From Nitrospirae bacterium JdFR-85 (GTDB lineage Bacteria > Nitrospirota > Thermodesulfovibrionia > Thermodesulfovibrionales > JdFR-85): 57,313 nucleotides of DNA. The stretch covers positions 1 to 57,313 of the forward strand of contig MTOU01000040.1 of assembly GCA_002011745.1 (NCBI GenBank), in the 5' to 3' direction. The position numbers were made by a program, and so were the translations under genes. Of this stretch, positions 27,739 to 35,519 are shown piece by piece (the stretch's first letter is position 1; every line of letters begins with the position of its first letter). Below the pieces are notes generated by a model. That model had not been told where the DNA came from, did not search any database, and saw nothing but the letters and a program-made list of their open reading frames with translations.

Positions 27739-29196
27739 ATGATGAAGAAGGTTCTATTTGGAGCAGCGCTGCTGGTATTAGCTGGCCTTATAATCGGACT
27801 TGCCATATCTGTGAAACTCGATTTGAATGAGCCCACTCTTGCAACACAGAGTGATATATCCAGTGAGACTTCAGAATTCCTCACAAGACTTAATACTGCT
27901 CTTGCCGAGGTGGCAGAAACAGTAAAGCCCTCGGTAGTTAATATATCCACCACAAAGGTGATCACCTTAAAGGAGCATCCCCTTAGAGACTTCTTTGATG
28001 ATCCCTTCTTCAGAAAGTTCTTTGGTGATGACTTCTTTTTTGGACCTAAAAGAAAGTATAAATCCACTGCCCTTGGTTCAGGTGTTATTGTTAGAGAGGA
28101 TGGGTATATCCTTACTAATAACCATGTTATAAAAGATGCAGATGAGATAATAGTAAAATTGATTGACAAAAGAGAATTCAAGGGTAAGGTTATAGGGACT
28201 GATCCGAGGACAGACCTTGCTGTTATAAAAATAGATGCCAAGGGATTGCCTGCGATTAAGATAGGTGATTCAGACAAACTCAGGGTGGGAGAGCTTGTAA
28301 TGGCTATTGGCAATCCTTTCGGTCTTGGTCATACCACCACAATGGGGATAGTGAGTGCTGTAGGTAGATCAAATGTAGGGGTTGCAGATTATGAAGACTT
28401 TATACAGACAGATGCAGCAATAAATCCTGGCAACTCAGGTGGTGCCCTTGTGAATATTAAAGGAGAACTTGTTGGTATTAATACTGCTATCTTCTCTACA
28501 AGTGGTGGCTACATGGGTATAGGATTTGCGATACCCTCTAATATGGCAAAGATCGTGATGGAAGGTATTATAAAACATGGAAAGGTGATCAGAGGGTGGC
28601 TTGGGGTTACCATACAGGATATCACTCCTGAGATTGCTAAGTATTTTGGGGTGAGAGAGCGTGAAGGTGCTATTGTTACCGATGTGGTTAAAGACAGTCC
28701 CGCAGATAAAGCAGGCTTCAGACGTGGTGATATTATTATTGAATTTGATCAGAAACATGTAGAAGATACGAGACATCTCAGAAATATGGTGGCAAATACA
28801 CCTCCTGGTAAAAGAGTGCAGGTGAAGATTGTAAGAGAAGGAAAGGAGAAGATACTAAATGTAGTGCTTGGAGAGTTTCCAGAAAAGATGGCAGCTAAAA
28901 AGGGTATTTATGATAATGTGCTTAGAGGAGTACATGTTCAGGCCCTGACCGAGGAACTGCGTGGAAAGCTTAATATTCCAGAGAGGGTGAAAGGTGTTAT
29001 TGTCACTGAGGTAGAGCCAGATAGTCCTGCATTTGGGATACTAAAGAGGAATGATGTGATACAGGAGATAAATAGAAAATCTATAAATGATATAGAGGAT
29101 TATGAGGATATAGTATCTACTATTGGCTCTGACGAGAGTATACTTCTGCTTGTTTATAGAGAGGGAGGATACATATATATCACTATTAAACCCTAA
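27739..29196 (+). CDS. degP: Periplasmic serine protease of the Do/DegP/HtrA family
   Basis: A 485-aa HtrA protease-chaperone for misfolded envelope proteins. An N-terminal hydrophobic segment (about 6-25) exports or anchors it. The trypsin-like domain carries His in LTNNHVIKDA, Asp in RTDLAVIKI and Ser in NPGNSGGAL. Two PDZ domains follow (about 275-365 and 385-485). It has a clear AGGAGG ribosome site. Its downstream neighbour is a sigma54 activator, which raises the possibility of an envelope-stress circuit, but no direct link is visible. Confidence 0.94.
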   Translation: MMKKVLFGAALLVLAGLIIGLAISVKLDLNEPTLATQSDISSETSEFLTRLNTALAEVAETVKPSVVNISTTKVITLKEHPLRDFFDDPFFRKFFGDDFFFGPKRKYKSTALGSGVIVREDGYILTNNHVIKDADEIIVKLIDKREFKGKVIGTDPRTDLAVIKIDAKGLPAIKIGDSDKLRVGELVMAIGNPFGLGHTTTMGIVSAVGRSNVGVADYEDFIQTDAAINPGNSGGALVNIKGELVGINTAIFSTSGGYMGIGFAIPSNMAKIVMEGIIKHGKVIRGWLGVTIQDITPEIAKYFGVREREGAIVTDVVKDSPADKAGFRRGDIIIEFDQKHVEDTRHLRNMVANTPPGKRVQVKIVREGKEKILNVVLGEFPEKMAAKKGIYDNVLRGVHVQALTEELRGKLNIPERVKGVIVTEVEPDSPAFGILKRNDVIQEINRKSINDIEDYEDIVSTIGSDESILLLVYREGGYIYITIKP

Positions 29197-29398
29197 GTAG
29201 GGGAGAGGTGCATTTAATCTTAAATCTCAGCTTCCTTCAGCAGTTAAAATGGGGAAATGGAGGTATGTAAGAGATACTGGACTGTGGTTCGATGTTTCTT
29301 ATATCATAAACTTAAAAAGAATAAAACAAATATTCAGATTACACTCATCCGGATAAGGGAATTATATAAAACTCTATTTATAGCTACTGAAGAGAGAG
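29197..29398. other. Intergenic region between degP and the sigma54 activator
   Basis: About 200 bp of AT-rich sequence. I see no convincing gene, tRNA or strong hairpin here. It should hold the promoter of the activator gene, but no hexamer pair stands out. Confidence 0.5.
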
Positions 29399-30820
29399 AT
29401 GGGAAGTGTTTATAGTGACAAAAAGATGACAGTCCTTATAATAGAAGATGACCCTCAAGTATTAGAGAGTTATTCTGATATTCTTAAGTCCGCTGGTATA
29501 AAGGAGCTTATCACCTTAGAAGATGGTAGAAATGCCTTAAAAATTATAGAAGACAATCAGATTGCAACGGTAGTATTAGACCTCTATCTGCCGTATATTT
29601 CAGGTACTGCCCTTTTAGAGAGAATTGTTAGTGATTATCCCCACATACCTATAATTGTAGTTACTGCAATAAATGACATAGAAACGGCTGTATCTTGTAT
29701 GAAAATGGGTGCCTTTGATTATCTTGTTAAACCTATAGACATTAATCGACTGGTCTCTTCTGTAAAAAGGGCACTGGAGTTGTATTCTCTCAGAATGCAG
29801 GTAGATTCACTTAAGAGGCACCTCCTTACAGATAAACTGGAGAACGAATCCGCCTTCTCAGAGATTATTACAAGAAGCAAAAAGATGAGAGCAATATTTC
29901 ATTATATTGAGGCTATTGCTGGTACAAAACAGCCTGTCTTAATAACAGGTGAGACAGGAGTGGGTAAGGAGCTTATTGCAAAGGCGATCCATACACTGAG
30001 TGGGAGAAAAGGAGAATTTATAGCAGTTAACGTCTCTGGGCTTGATGATACAATCTTTTCTGATACATTATTTGGCCATAAAAAGGGTGCTTTTACTGGT
30101 GCAGAAACCTCACGGGATGGCCTGATCGTGAGAGCCTCTGGAGGAACACTCTTCCTTGATGAGATAGGCGATCTCAGTGAAACCTCGCAGGTTAAGCTTT
30201 TGAGACTGTTGCAGGAAGAGAAATTTTACCCTATAGGTTCAGATGTGCCACGACAGGCAGATGTGAGAATAATAGTAGCCACAAATAGGGATATACATAA
30301 ACTGGTAGAGGAAGGAAAATTCAGAAAAGACCTTTATTATAGGCTATGTACCCATCACATCCATATTCCCCCTCTTAGAGAGAGGATAGAGGATATTCCT
30401 CTTCTGTTGGAGTACTTTCTGGAAGAGGCCTCTAAGATCCTTAATAAAAAGAAACCAACCATTCCAGTCCAATTAGAAACCCTTTTATGTACCTACCATT
30501 TTCCCGGTAATGTAAGAGAATTGAGGTCAATGGTGTTTGATGCAGTTGCAAGCCACTCAGGTGGCATACTGTCTCTGGAGCCTTTCAAGGCATCCATCCA
30601 AAGACATAGAACCTTTGGATATAAATATGAACAAGAAATGCCTACTGAAACTCGTTCAATTAAGGCGATATTTGGGAGATTTCCCACTCTAAAGGAGATG
30701 GAAGAACTTCTTATAGACGAGGCATTAAGGCTTGCAGATGGAAATCAGGGAATTGCTGCCTCTATGCTCGGTATCACAAGACAAGCCCTTAACAAAAGAC
30801 TTCGGAGGAGGAGACAGTAG
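29399..30820 (+). CDS. Sigma54-dependent response regulator (NtrC family)
   Basis: A 473-aa NtrC-type activator. The receiver spans about 1-130 (acidic EDD near 18-20, acceptor Asp in VVLDLYLP, Lys in DYLVKPID). The AAA+ domain has Walker A GETGVGKE, the sigma54-contact loop as GAFTGA (KKGAFTGAET), Walker B GGTLFLDEIGD and an R-finger region. A C-terminal Fis-type helix-turn-helix ends at MLGITRQALNKRLRRR. No kinase gene is adjacent. The gap downstream contains a dyad and a strong sigma54 promoter, so this protein is the obvious candidate to control the small RNA there. A later ATG at 29426 is an alternative start. Confidence 0.93.
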   Translation: MGSVYSDKKMTVLIIEDDPQVLESYSDILKSAGIKELITLEDGRNALKIIEDNQIATVVLDLYLPYISGTALLERIVSDYPHIPIIVVTAINDIETAVSCMKMGAFDYLVKPIDINRLVSSVKRALELYSLRMQVDSLKRHLLTDKLENESAFSEIITRSKKMRAIFHYIEAIAGTKQPVLITGETGVGKELIAKAIHTLSGRKGEFIAVNVSGLDDTIFSDTLFGHKKGAFTGAETSRDGLIVRASGGTLFLDEIGDLSETSQVKLLRLLQEEKFYPIGSDVPRQADVRIIVATNRDIHKLVEEGKFRKDLYYRLCTHHIHIPPLRERIEDIPLLLEYFLEEASKILNKKKPTIPVQLETLLCTYHFPGNVRELRSMVFDAVASHSGGILSLEPFKASIQRHRTFGYKYEQEMPTETRSIKAIFGRFPTLKEMEELLIDEALRLADGNQGIAASMLGITRQALNKRLRRRRQ

Positions 30821-30825
30821 AAGGG

Positions 30826-30841
30826 TGCAACTTTTGTTGCA
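30826..30841. promoter_or_regulatory. Perfect dyad: candidate activator-binding (UAS) site or weak terminator
   Basis: TGCAAC-TTTT-GTTGCA is a perfect 16-bp palindrome starting 5 bp after the activator stop codon and 140-155 bp upstream of the sigma54 promoter at 30982. That is the usual distance for an enhancer site of an NtrC-type protein. As RNA it would form a 6-9 bp hairpin, but no U-tract follows directly, so termination is the weaker reading. Confidence 0.5.
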
Positions 30842-30981
30842 TCTGAGACATTTTTTGCATTATCAAAAAACATAGAAATAATAAAGGGTTAAATAATTAT
30901 CAGGATCAATCTATAAAATTTATTTGCAAGGTTTGTATTCTTTTCCTACCTCAAATTCTTGATTAAACAAGTATATCTAAA

Positions 30982-30997
30982 TGGCATAGAGTTTGCT
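30982..30997 (+). promoter_or_regulatory. Sigma54 (-24/-12) promoter
   Basis: TGGCAT-N5-TTGCT matches the sigma54 consensus TGGCAY-N5-TTGCW at every fixed position, with GG at 30983-30984 and GC at 30995-30996. The start is expected near 31008. It lies in an intergenic region directly downstream of an NtrC-type activator gene and directly upstream of a structured RNA. Confidence 0.8.
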
Positions 30998-31007
30998 TTT
31001 TTAAATA

Positions 31008-31094
31008 AAGGAGGGGGCCCCATCCCCGGAGGGAAAGAGATGGGGCCTGTTGAGGAGACCCGATCTCGAGGGGGCGGAGATGGGTCATTTTTAT
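31008..31094 (+). ncRNA. Candidate sigma54-controlled structured small RNA with GGA motifs
   Basis: A predicted transcript of about 87 nt. Hairpin 1 has a perfect 9-bp stem (GGCCCCATC 31016-31024 with GATGGGGCC 31039-31047) and a 14-nt loop containing GGAGGG. Hairpin 2 pairs GACCC and ATCTC (31057-31067, one bulged G) with GAGAT and GGGTC (31077-31086), has a G-rich loop, and is followed by ATTTTTAT, so it doubles as terminator. Four GGA motifs (31010, 31028, 31054, 31076), two in or next to loops, resemble CsrA/RsmA-sponge RNAs. It is much more GC-rich than the surrounding sequence. No known family is recognised; a micro-ORF overlaps it. Confidence 0.6.
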
Positions 31095-31096
31095 AA
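31040..31096 (+). CDS. Possible 18-residue leader or micro-peptide inside the small RNA
   Basis: An ATG at 31040 sits 6 nt after GGAGGG (31028-31033), good spacing for a ribosome site, and opens an 18-codon frame ending at TAA in the terminator U-tract. The peptide would be Gly/Arg-rich with no membrane segment. The frame runs right through the terminator hairpin, which is unusual for a real gene, so chance is quite possible. If it is translated, ribosomes would open hairpin 2. Confidence 0.25.
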   Translation: MGPVEETRSRGGGDGSFL

Positions 31097-31196
31097 TAAT
31101 ATATTCCTACCTAAAAAGTAAAGACCTTTTGAAGATTTTTTAGATTCTTAAATTGATTTTTCTGTAGATATTATGATAGCATTATATCAGAATTAG

Positions 31197-31212
31197 TGGC
31201 CATGAATGGCCA
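31197..31212. promoter_or_regulatory. Palindrome TGGCCAT-GA-ATGGCCA, candidate operator or antiterminator arm
   Basis: A 7-bp perfect inverted repeat with a 2-bp centre lies 38 bp before the large hairpin, whose arms contain the same GGCCAT/ATGGCC words. It could be a DNA operator for a metal regulator or, in RNA, a sequence that competes with the hairpin arms. Confidence 0.45.
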
Positions 31213-31250
31213 TATTTAAGAAGGCAAAGATTTAGATAATTTTTAGAAAA

Positions 31251-31298
31251 GGCCATGAAGGCTGAGCACCAGAAGGTGCAAGCTTCATGGCCTTTTTT
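31251..31298 (+). terminator. Strong hairpin plus T6 ahead of the Ni/Co operon: terminator or attenuator
   Basis: GGCCATGAAG (31251-31260) pairs perfectly with CTTCATGGCC (31283-31292). Inside is a second stem GCACC/GGTGC with an AGAA loop. Six T follow. It sits only 36 bp upstream of the methyltransferase ATG, in the direction of the operon, so either a promoter lies in the last 36 bp or the hairpin is a regulated attenuator. Confidence 0.8.
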
Positions 31299-31334
31299 GT
31301 TTTGGATTTTAACCTGTGAAGGAGTTTTATAAAA

Positions 31335-32036
31335 ATGAATGGTTCGGTATGTAGACGGGCTGCATCTGTTAGTTTTTGGGATGTATATGCAAGATGGTAT
31401 AGATTATGGTTTGAACATACCCAATATCATGACAGGATAATAGAGTTGCTTATGGAAAGAGTAAGGCCTGGATGGAAAGTGCTGGATATTGGGGCTGGCA
31501 ATGGTGTTCTCTGTTGGCCGCTATGTGTGGTTGGTTGTGATGTGACAGCCCTTGAACCATCCATAGGAATGAGAAACCTCCTTTATGAAGAGGGTTTTAG
31601 AAGGGGTATAGACTGGATAAAAGTAGATGAGAGAAGATGGGAAGATTTTAACTGTTTCAGGAGTGAGGATTATGATCTTGTACTTGCCTGTAACAGTCTT
31701 CATTTTACAGAGATAGGTTTTGACAGGGCATTAGACAAACTCTTCAAGATGCAACCAAAAAATATCTTCCTCATTACAGAGAGAGATCCCCGTATCAAGG
31801 TTAAACTCTTTCACAGGGGATACAGAATATTGTTCAGCAGATTTTATAGCACTGATAGTTCTTTTGCTTATCACAGTATTGAGGAGTTTCTTGAACATTA
31901 TGCCTTTAAAAAAGGACGGGGTATTCAATCTCATGAGATACCAGAGTTACTGAAACTTCTCCATTATGAACAGAATCACTACTGGGTAAAGGATACAGCA
32001 ATAGTTGGTATGTACTGGTGGATAAGAATTCTATAA
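31335..32036 (+). CDS. SAM-dependent methyltransferase, class I, in Ni/Co uptake operon
   Basis: A 233-aa class I methyltransferase. SAM motif I is VLDIGAGNGVLCWPL, followed by the acidic end of beta2 in VTALEPSIGM, DLVLACNSLHF as motif IV, and a C-terminal substrate part rich in aromatics. The substrate is unknown. It is the first gene of a run with 13-29 bp spacers leading to a His-rich small protein, a porin and a Ni/Co ECF transporter. This suggests a role in metal acquisition, such as modifying a metal ligand, rather than in cobalamin ring synthesis; that is inference. Confidence 0.82.
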   Translation: MNGSVCRRAASVSFWDVYARWYRLWFEHTQYHDRIIELLMERVRPGWKVLDIGAGNGVLCWPLCVVGCDVTALEPSIGMRNLLYEEGFRRGIDWIKVDERRWEDFNCFRSEDYDLVLACNSLHFTEIGFDRALDKLFKMQPKNIFLITERDPRIKVKLFHRGYRILFSRFYSTDSSFAYHSIEEFLEHYAFKKGRGIQSHEIPELLKLLHYEQNHYWVKDTAIVGMYWWIRIL

Positions 32037-32049
32037 AAGGAGTGAATAT

Positions 32050-32274
32050 ATGGAACTTATGGAAAAGCTTAGAAGACTAATATCTCACTGGCAGGAGCAT
32101 AATCGGGAGCATGCTGAGAGTTACAGACGCTGGGCTCAGGAGGCAAGCCTGGCTGGGTATCAGGAGATAGCAGAGGTACTTGATAGACTCTACAGAGAGA
32201 CAATAGAGATTGATGCCCTTTTTGAGGAGGCCTGGAAGGAGGTGGACAGATATGTAATACAACAAAAGAAATGA
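32050..32274 (+). CDS. Small helical His-rich protein of Ni/Co operon, function unknown
   Basis: A 74-aa all-helical, charged protein with no signal peptide. Histidines 13, 17 and 21 are spaced i, i+4, i+8, so they line one face of helix 1 together with Glu 16 and 20, a geometry suited to binding a metal ion. The second half is a Glu-rich amphipathic helix pair. It lies 13 bp after the methyltransferase and 28 bp before the porin. I do not recognise a named family with certainty. A cytoplasmic Ni or Co buffer or chaperone is the natural guess from context. Confidence 0.7.
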   Translation: MELMEKLRRLISHWQEHNREHAESYRRWAQEASLAGYQEIAEVLDRLYRETIEIDALFEEAWKEVDRYVIQQKK

Positions 32275-32302
32275 ATTTTGAAATTTTATTAAAAAGAGGG
32301 AG

Positions 32303-33523
32303 GTGTTAATGAGAGCAGTTGTATATCTGGTTATAATAAGCATTCTTATATTCTCATTTGTTTCTGTTTCAAAGGCATCTGATATAGATTCGTTGATAAG
32401 ACTGCTTGTGAAAAAGGGGATCATTACAGAGGAAGAGGCAGGACAGTTAAAGGAGGAGATATCAAAGGAGAAAGAGGAGGCTAAAGCAGAGGAGAAGTCT
32501 GAGTATGACACAAACAAAGGGATATTTCAGGTGTCAGGCGCATTACATGGAGAGTTTAGATGGCAGAAACATGGGGATATTATTGAATCTGATCCTGACT
32601 CAACCAGTGATCTATATCTCAGAAGGATTGAGATTGCTGTAGAGGCTACTCTCACAGACTGGGCAAGGGCATCTGCAGTATTCACGTCTGAGTGGATAGG
32701 AGATGAGGTTAACCAGTCAGATGAGAAGATTGAGGTTGATGAGGCGGTTCTTACACTGAACAAAGAGGGGTTTCCATTGTATTTGATCATAGGAAAAAGG
32801 ACGCAGCCTTTTGGAGTGTTTGAGAATCCCCTTATAACAGACCCCATGACACAGGATGCCTATGAGACAAAAGCAGTGGGCCTGACAGTGGGATATAAAG
32901 GGCCCGTAGGGCTTGACCTCTCATTGACGGTCTACAAAGATGAGGCTCAGATAAATCATCTTTTTGAGTCAGGCCTGTTTGAGGAGGCACTTCAGAGAGT
33001 GGCTACAGATGTATCAGATGATATTGACTCCTTTATCCTCTCTGGAAGTATTTCACCCTTAAAGGATAGATTCACCTTTTCTGTATCTTATATCTCTGAG
33101 CCAGGTTGGAGCAGAAGAAATGAGACAGTGAGTATAGGGCTCAACTCCGAGGCGCTTATCCTTGATAGATTTAGGCTCTATGCAGAGTATATGAAGGCAT
33201 TGCATAGAGAGAAGTATGCAACAGTGGATGAGGAGTACAAGGAAGGGGTGATTTCTCTGGCAGCTTCTTATGGAATGTCTGAATCTCTGGATGTAGCCCT
33301 CAGGTATGAGCATTTTGATGATGACAGTATATCTGAAAGGCTTGGGATCTGGACAGTAAGGGATCGTTATAGTGTAGGCACAAAGTATAATTTATACAGA
33401 AATGATACAGTAGGGCTGGAGGTGTTTATAGCAGGAGAGTACAGAAGGACAGAGTTTCGGGCTCATGGTGAGATACCAGACAGCAATGATGAGATTTACA
33501 TAAGGCTTGGTGCAGATTTTTAA
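32303..33523 (+). CDS. LbtU-like outer-membrane porin of the Ni/Co operon
   Basis: A 406-aa outer-membrane beta-barrel. A signal peptide (about 1-24) is followed by a short coiled-coil segment ([20 protein letters not shown]), as in LbtU and other porins that begin with a periplasmic helix. Alternating amphipathic strands run from about 70 to the end, and the terminal residue is Phe (IRLGADF), the outer-membrane insertion signal. LbtU itself is a legiobactin siderophore receptor, so the position next to NikK and the ECF transporter suggests passage of nickel or cobalt, free or chelated. The ribosome site GGGAGG is clear. It overlaps only the unused upstream frame of the next gene. Confidence 0.82.
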   Translation: MLMRAVVYLVIISILIFSFVSVSKASDIDSLIRLLVKKGIITEEEAGQLKEEISKEKEEAKAEEKSEYDTNKGIFQVSGALHGEFRWQKHGDIIESDPDSTSDLYLRRIEIAVEATLTDWARASAVFTSEWIGDEVNQSDEKIEVDEAVLTLNKEGFPLYLIIGKRTQPFGVFENPLITDPMTQDAYETKAVGLTVGYKGPVGLDLSLTVYKDEAQINHLFESGLFEEALQRVATDVSDDIDSFILSGSISPLKDRFTFSVSYISEPGWSRRNETVSIGLNSEALILDRFRLYAEYMKALHREKYATVDEEYKEGVISLAASYGMSESLDVALRYEHFDDDSISERLGIWTVRDRYSVGTKYNLYRNDTVGLEVFIAGEYRRTEFRAHGEIPDSNDEIYIRLGADF

Positions 33524-33545
33524 GTTTACAAAGGAGGTAAGGAAG

Positions 33546-34313
33546 ATGAGGTATCTTTTCTTTATTACAATCGTTGTGGCTGTATTGTTCTTTACAGGTA
33601 CTCCCTATGCCCACTTTGGTATGATTATCCCCTCAGATGACATTGTCTCAAAGGAAGACAATAAAAAGATCACCCTTGATGTAAAGTTTATACATCCTTT
33701 CGAAGGACACTATATGAATATGGCCAAGCCAAAGGCATTTGGTGTATTTGTTAATGGACAGAAGAAGGACCTCCTGAAGAGTTTGAAAAAGAAGATTGTT
33801 AAAGGATTTACTACCTGGCAGGCACATTATAGAATAAAACGTCCTGGAGACCAGATATTTTATGTAGAACCAGCTCCGTACTGGGAACCTGCAGAGGAGA
33901 CTTTCATAATTCACTACACAAAGGTGGTAGTGAATGCCCTTGGGCTTGAAAAGGGTTGGGATGCTGAGGTTGGGCTGCCTGTGGAGATTATACCTCTTAC
34001 AAGACCCTACGGCCTATGGGCAGGGAATGTATTTCAAGGAATTGTAAAGGTGAATGGTAAACCTCTGCCTTTTGCAGAGGTTGAGGTGGAGTATTATAAC
34101 GAAGATGGGAGTGTTAAGCCTCCTGCCGAGCCTTATATCACACAGATTATTAAGGCTGATAGGAATGGTGTATTCACCTATGCTATACCAAGGGCTGGCT
34201 GGTGGGGCTTTGCTGCACTTGTTACTGCTCCTTACAAGATTGAACGGAATGGGAAAAAGTATCCTGTAGAGCTTGGTGGAGTGATATGGGTAAAAACAAG
34301 GCAGATGAAATGA
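33546..34313 (+). CDS. DUF4198/NikK-like periplasmic metal-binding protein
   Basis: The frame is open from 33507, but the strong AAAGGAGG site and hydrophobic signal fix the start at ATG 33546, giving 255 aa. A signal peptide is followed by a mature N terminus [11 protein letters not shown], typical of DUF4198, where the first His binds metal. Further His residues sit in [11 protein letters not shown] and EETFIIHYT; the C-terminal half is an Ig-like fold. NikK-type proteins are extra components of nickel ECF systems. It probably hands metal from the porin to the NikM/L core in the periplasm. Confidence 0.87.
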   Translation: MRYLFFITIVVAVLFFTGTPYAHFGMIIPSDDIVSKEDNKKITLDVKFIHPFEGHYMNMAKPKAFGVFVNGQKKDLLKSLKKKIVKGFTTWQAHYRIKRPGDQIFYVEPAPYWEPAEETFIIHYTKVVVNALGLEKGWDAEVGLPVEIIPLTRPYGLWAGNVFQGIVKVNGKPLPFAEVEVEYYNEDGSVKPPAEPYITQIIKADRNGVFTYAIPRAGWWGFAALVTAPYKIERNGKKYPVELGGVIWVKTRQMK

Positions 34314-34334
34314 AAGATTAAGGAGTAAATTATT

Positions 34335-34940
34335 ATGCATATATCTGAAGGTATTCTTTCTGCACCAGTGCTTGTCACTGGTGCAGCCCTTGCTGCAGGA
34401 GGTGTAGCCTTAGGGCTTAAAAAAATGGATTATGAAAGGATTCCTGAGGTTGCAGTGCTGTCTTCAGCATTTTTTGTGGCCTCACTTATACATGTACCCT
34501 TAGGGCCTTCCAGTGTTCACCTTGTTTTGAATGGTCTTGTAGGGGTGTTACTTGGTTGGATCGCCTTTCCATCTATCTTAGTAGCTTTGACTCTTCAGAC
34601 TCTTCTTTTTCAGTTTGGAGGTTTTACAGTTCTTGGTGTTAATACATTTAATATGGCTGCTCCTGCAGTAGTATCTTACTATCTCTTTAACTATCTTGTC
34701 AGAAGGGGTAATTATACAGTGTCTGCTGGTGCTGCATTCTTGGCTGGAGCCCTTGGTGTGGGAGGAGGTGCAATGCTGATAGCCCTGTGTCTTGTGACCA
34801 CGGGTGAGGAGTTTATTAGTGTGGCAAAGGTTATACTGCTTGCACACATGCCTGTTATGATTATAGAAGGTCTTATAACCTCCTTTTGTGTGCTTTTTCT
34901 TAAAAAGGTTAAACCCGAATTATTGGAGGTGGGAAGATGA
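34335..34940 (+). CDS. cbiM: CbiM/NikM-type substrate-binding subunit of Ni/Co ECF transporter
   Basis: A 201-aa polytopic membrane protein beginning MHISEGIL. In this family the N-terminal Met-His coordinates Co or Ni with later histidines, here in HVPLGPSSVHLVLNG, which is the family signature. About six hydrophobic segments are seen. The selectivity for Ni versus Co cannot be read with confidence; the presence of NikK- and NikL-like partners, rather than a CbiN, favours nickel. Its stop overlaps the next start by 4 bp. Confidence 0.93.
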   Translation: MHISEGILSAPVLVTGAALAAGGVALGLKKMDYERIPEVAVLSSAFFVASLIHVPLGPSSVHLVLNGLVGVLLGWIAFPSILVALTLQTLLFQFGGFTVLGVNTFNMAAPAVVSYYLFNYLVRRGNYTVSAGAAFLAGALGVGGGAMLIALCLVTTGEEFISVAKVILLAHMPVMIIEGLITSFCVLFLKKVKPELLEVGR

Positions 34941-35518
34941 AAAGATTCTATTTTCTGTTGGTTGTTATTTTCTGTCTTCTGCCCACATTCTCATATGCCC
35001 ATAAGGTGAGTGTTTATGGCTATGCTGAAGATGGAAGGGTCTTTGTAGAGGGTTATTTTGTCGATGGCTCAAAGGCCAAGAACTCGATTGTTGAGGTGTT
35101 TGATGCAAAGACAGGAGAGAAACTCCTTGAAGGAAAGACAGATGATAAGGGTATGTTCTCTTTTAAAATCCCGAGGCTTACATCTCTTACAGTGGTCTTA
35201 ACAGCAAGCATGGGTCACAAAAATTATTATACTATCAGTAAAGAGGAGGTGGCTGAAGCAATCGGGGGCGAGACAACAGAGACAGAAAAGACACAGAAAC
35301 CAGAAATGGAAACGGATACAGAGGAGAAGGTTGTCAAGGCAGAGGAATTAGAGAAAGTAGTAGAGAGGGTTATGGAACGGAAACTTAAACCAATCAAGAA
35401 TATACTCCTTCAGATACAGGAGTCTCATGCTCGGCCAGGTATAACAGAGATACTCGGTGGTATAGGTTATATAATAGGTCTTATGGGTATAGCATTATAC
35501 TTTAAGGGCAGGAAATAG
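34937..35518 (+). CDS. NikL-like accessory subunit of Ni/Co ECF transporter
   Basis: A 193-aa protein with a signal peptide (about 1-21), a mature N terminus AHKVSVYGYAEDG, a carboxypeptidase-regulatory-like beta domain (about 25-95), a Glu/Lys-rich coiled-coil linker (about 105-160) and one C-terminal membrane helix (about 171-189). This is the NikL layout, which replaces CbiN in some nickel ECF transporters. The N-terminal His after cleavage may help pass the metal on. It is coupled to the cbiM-like gene (ATGA) and has 1 bp to the next gene. Confidence 0.85.
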   Translation: MKRFYFLLVVIFCLLPTFSYAHKVSVYGYAEDGRVFVEGYFVDGSKAKNSIVEVFDAKTGEKLLEGKTDDKGMFSFKIPRLTSLTVVLTASMGHKNYYTISKEEVAEAIGGETTETEKTQKPEMETDTEEKVVKAEELEKVVERVMERKLKPIKNILLQIQESHARPGITEILGGIGYIIGLMGIALYFKGRK

Positions 35519-35519
35519 T

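Larger units (their letters stand above)
30821..31334. other. 514-bp intergenic region: sigma54 RNA locus plus leader of the Ni/Co operon
   Basis: The gap holds, in order, a perfect dyad (30826), a sigma54 promoter (30982), a two-hairpin RNA (31008-31094), an AT-rich stretch of about 100 bp with no clear hexamer pair, a TGGCCAT/ATGGCCA palindrome (31197) and a strong terminator-like hairpin (31251-31298), followed by the ribosome site of the methyltransferase. No protein gene of normal size is present. Confidence 0.7.

Noticed and set aside
30978-31100. CRISPR or tandem repeat in the GC-rich gap
   Set aside because: The repeated GAGG/GATGGG words are parts of hairpin arms; there are no regular spacers or cas genes.
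31090-31334. NiCo (czcD) or cobalamin riboswitch
   Set aside because: No B12-box-like sequence and no four-way junction with the conserved G-rich segments could be traced.
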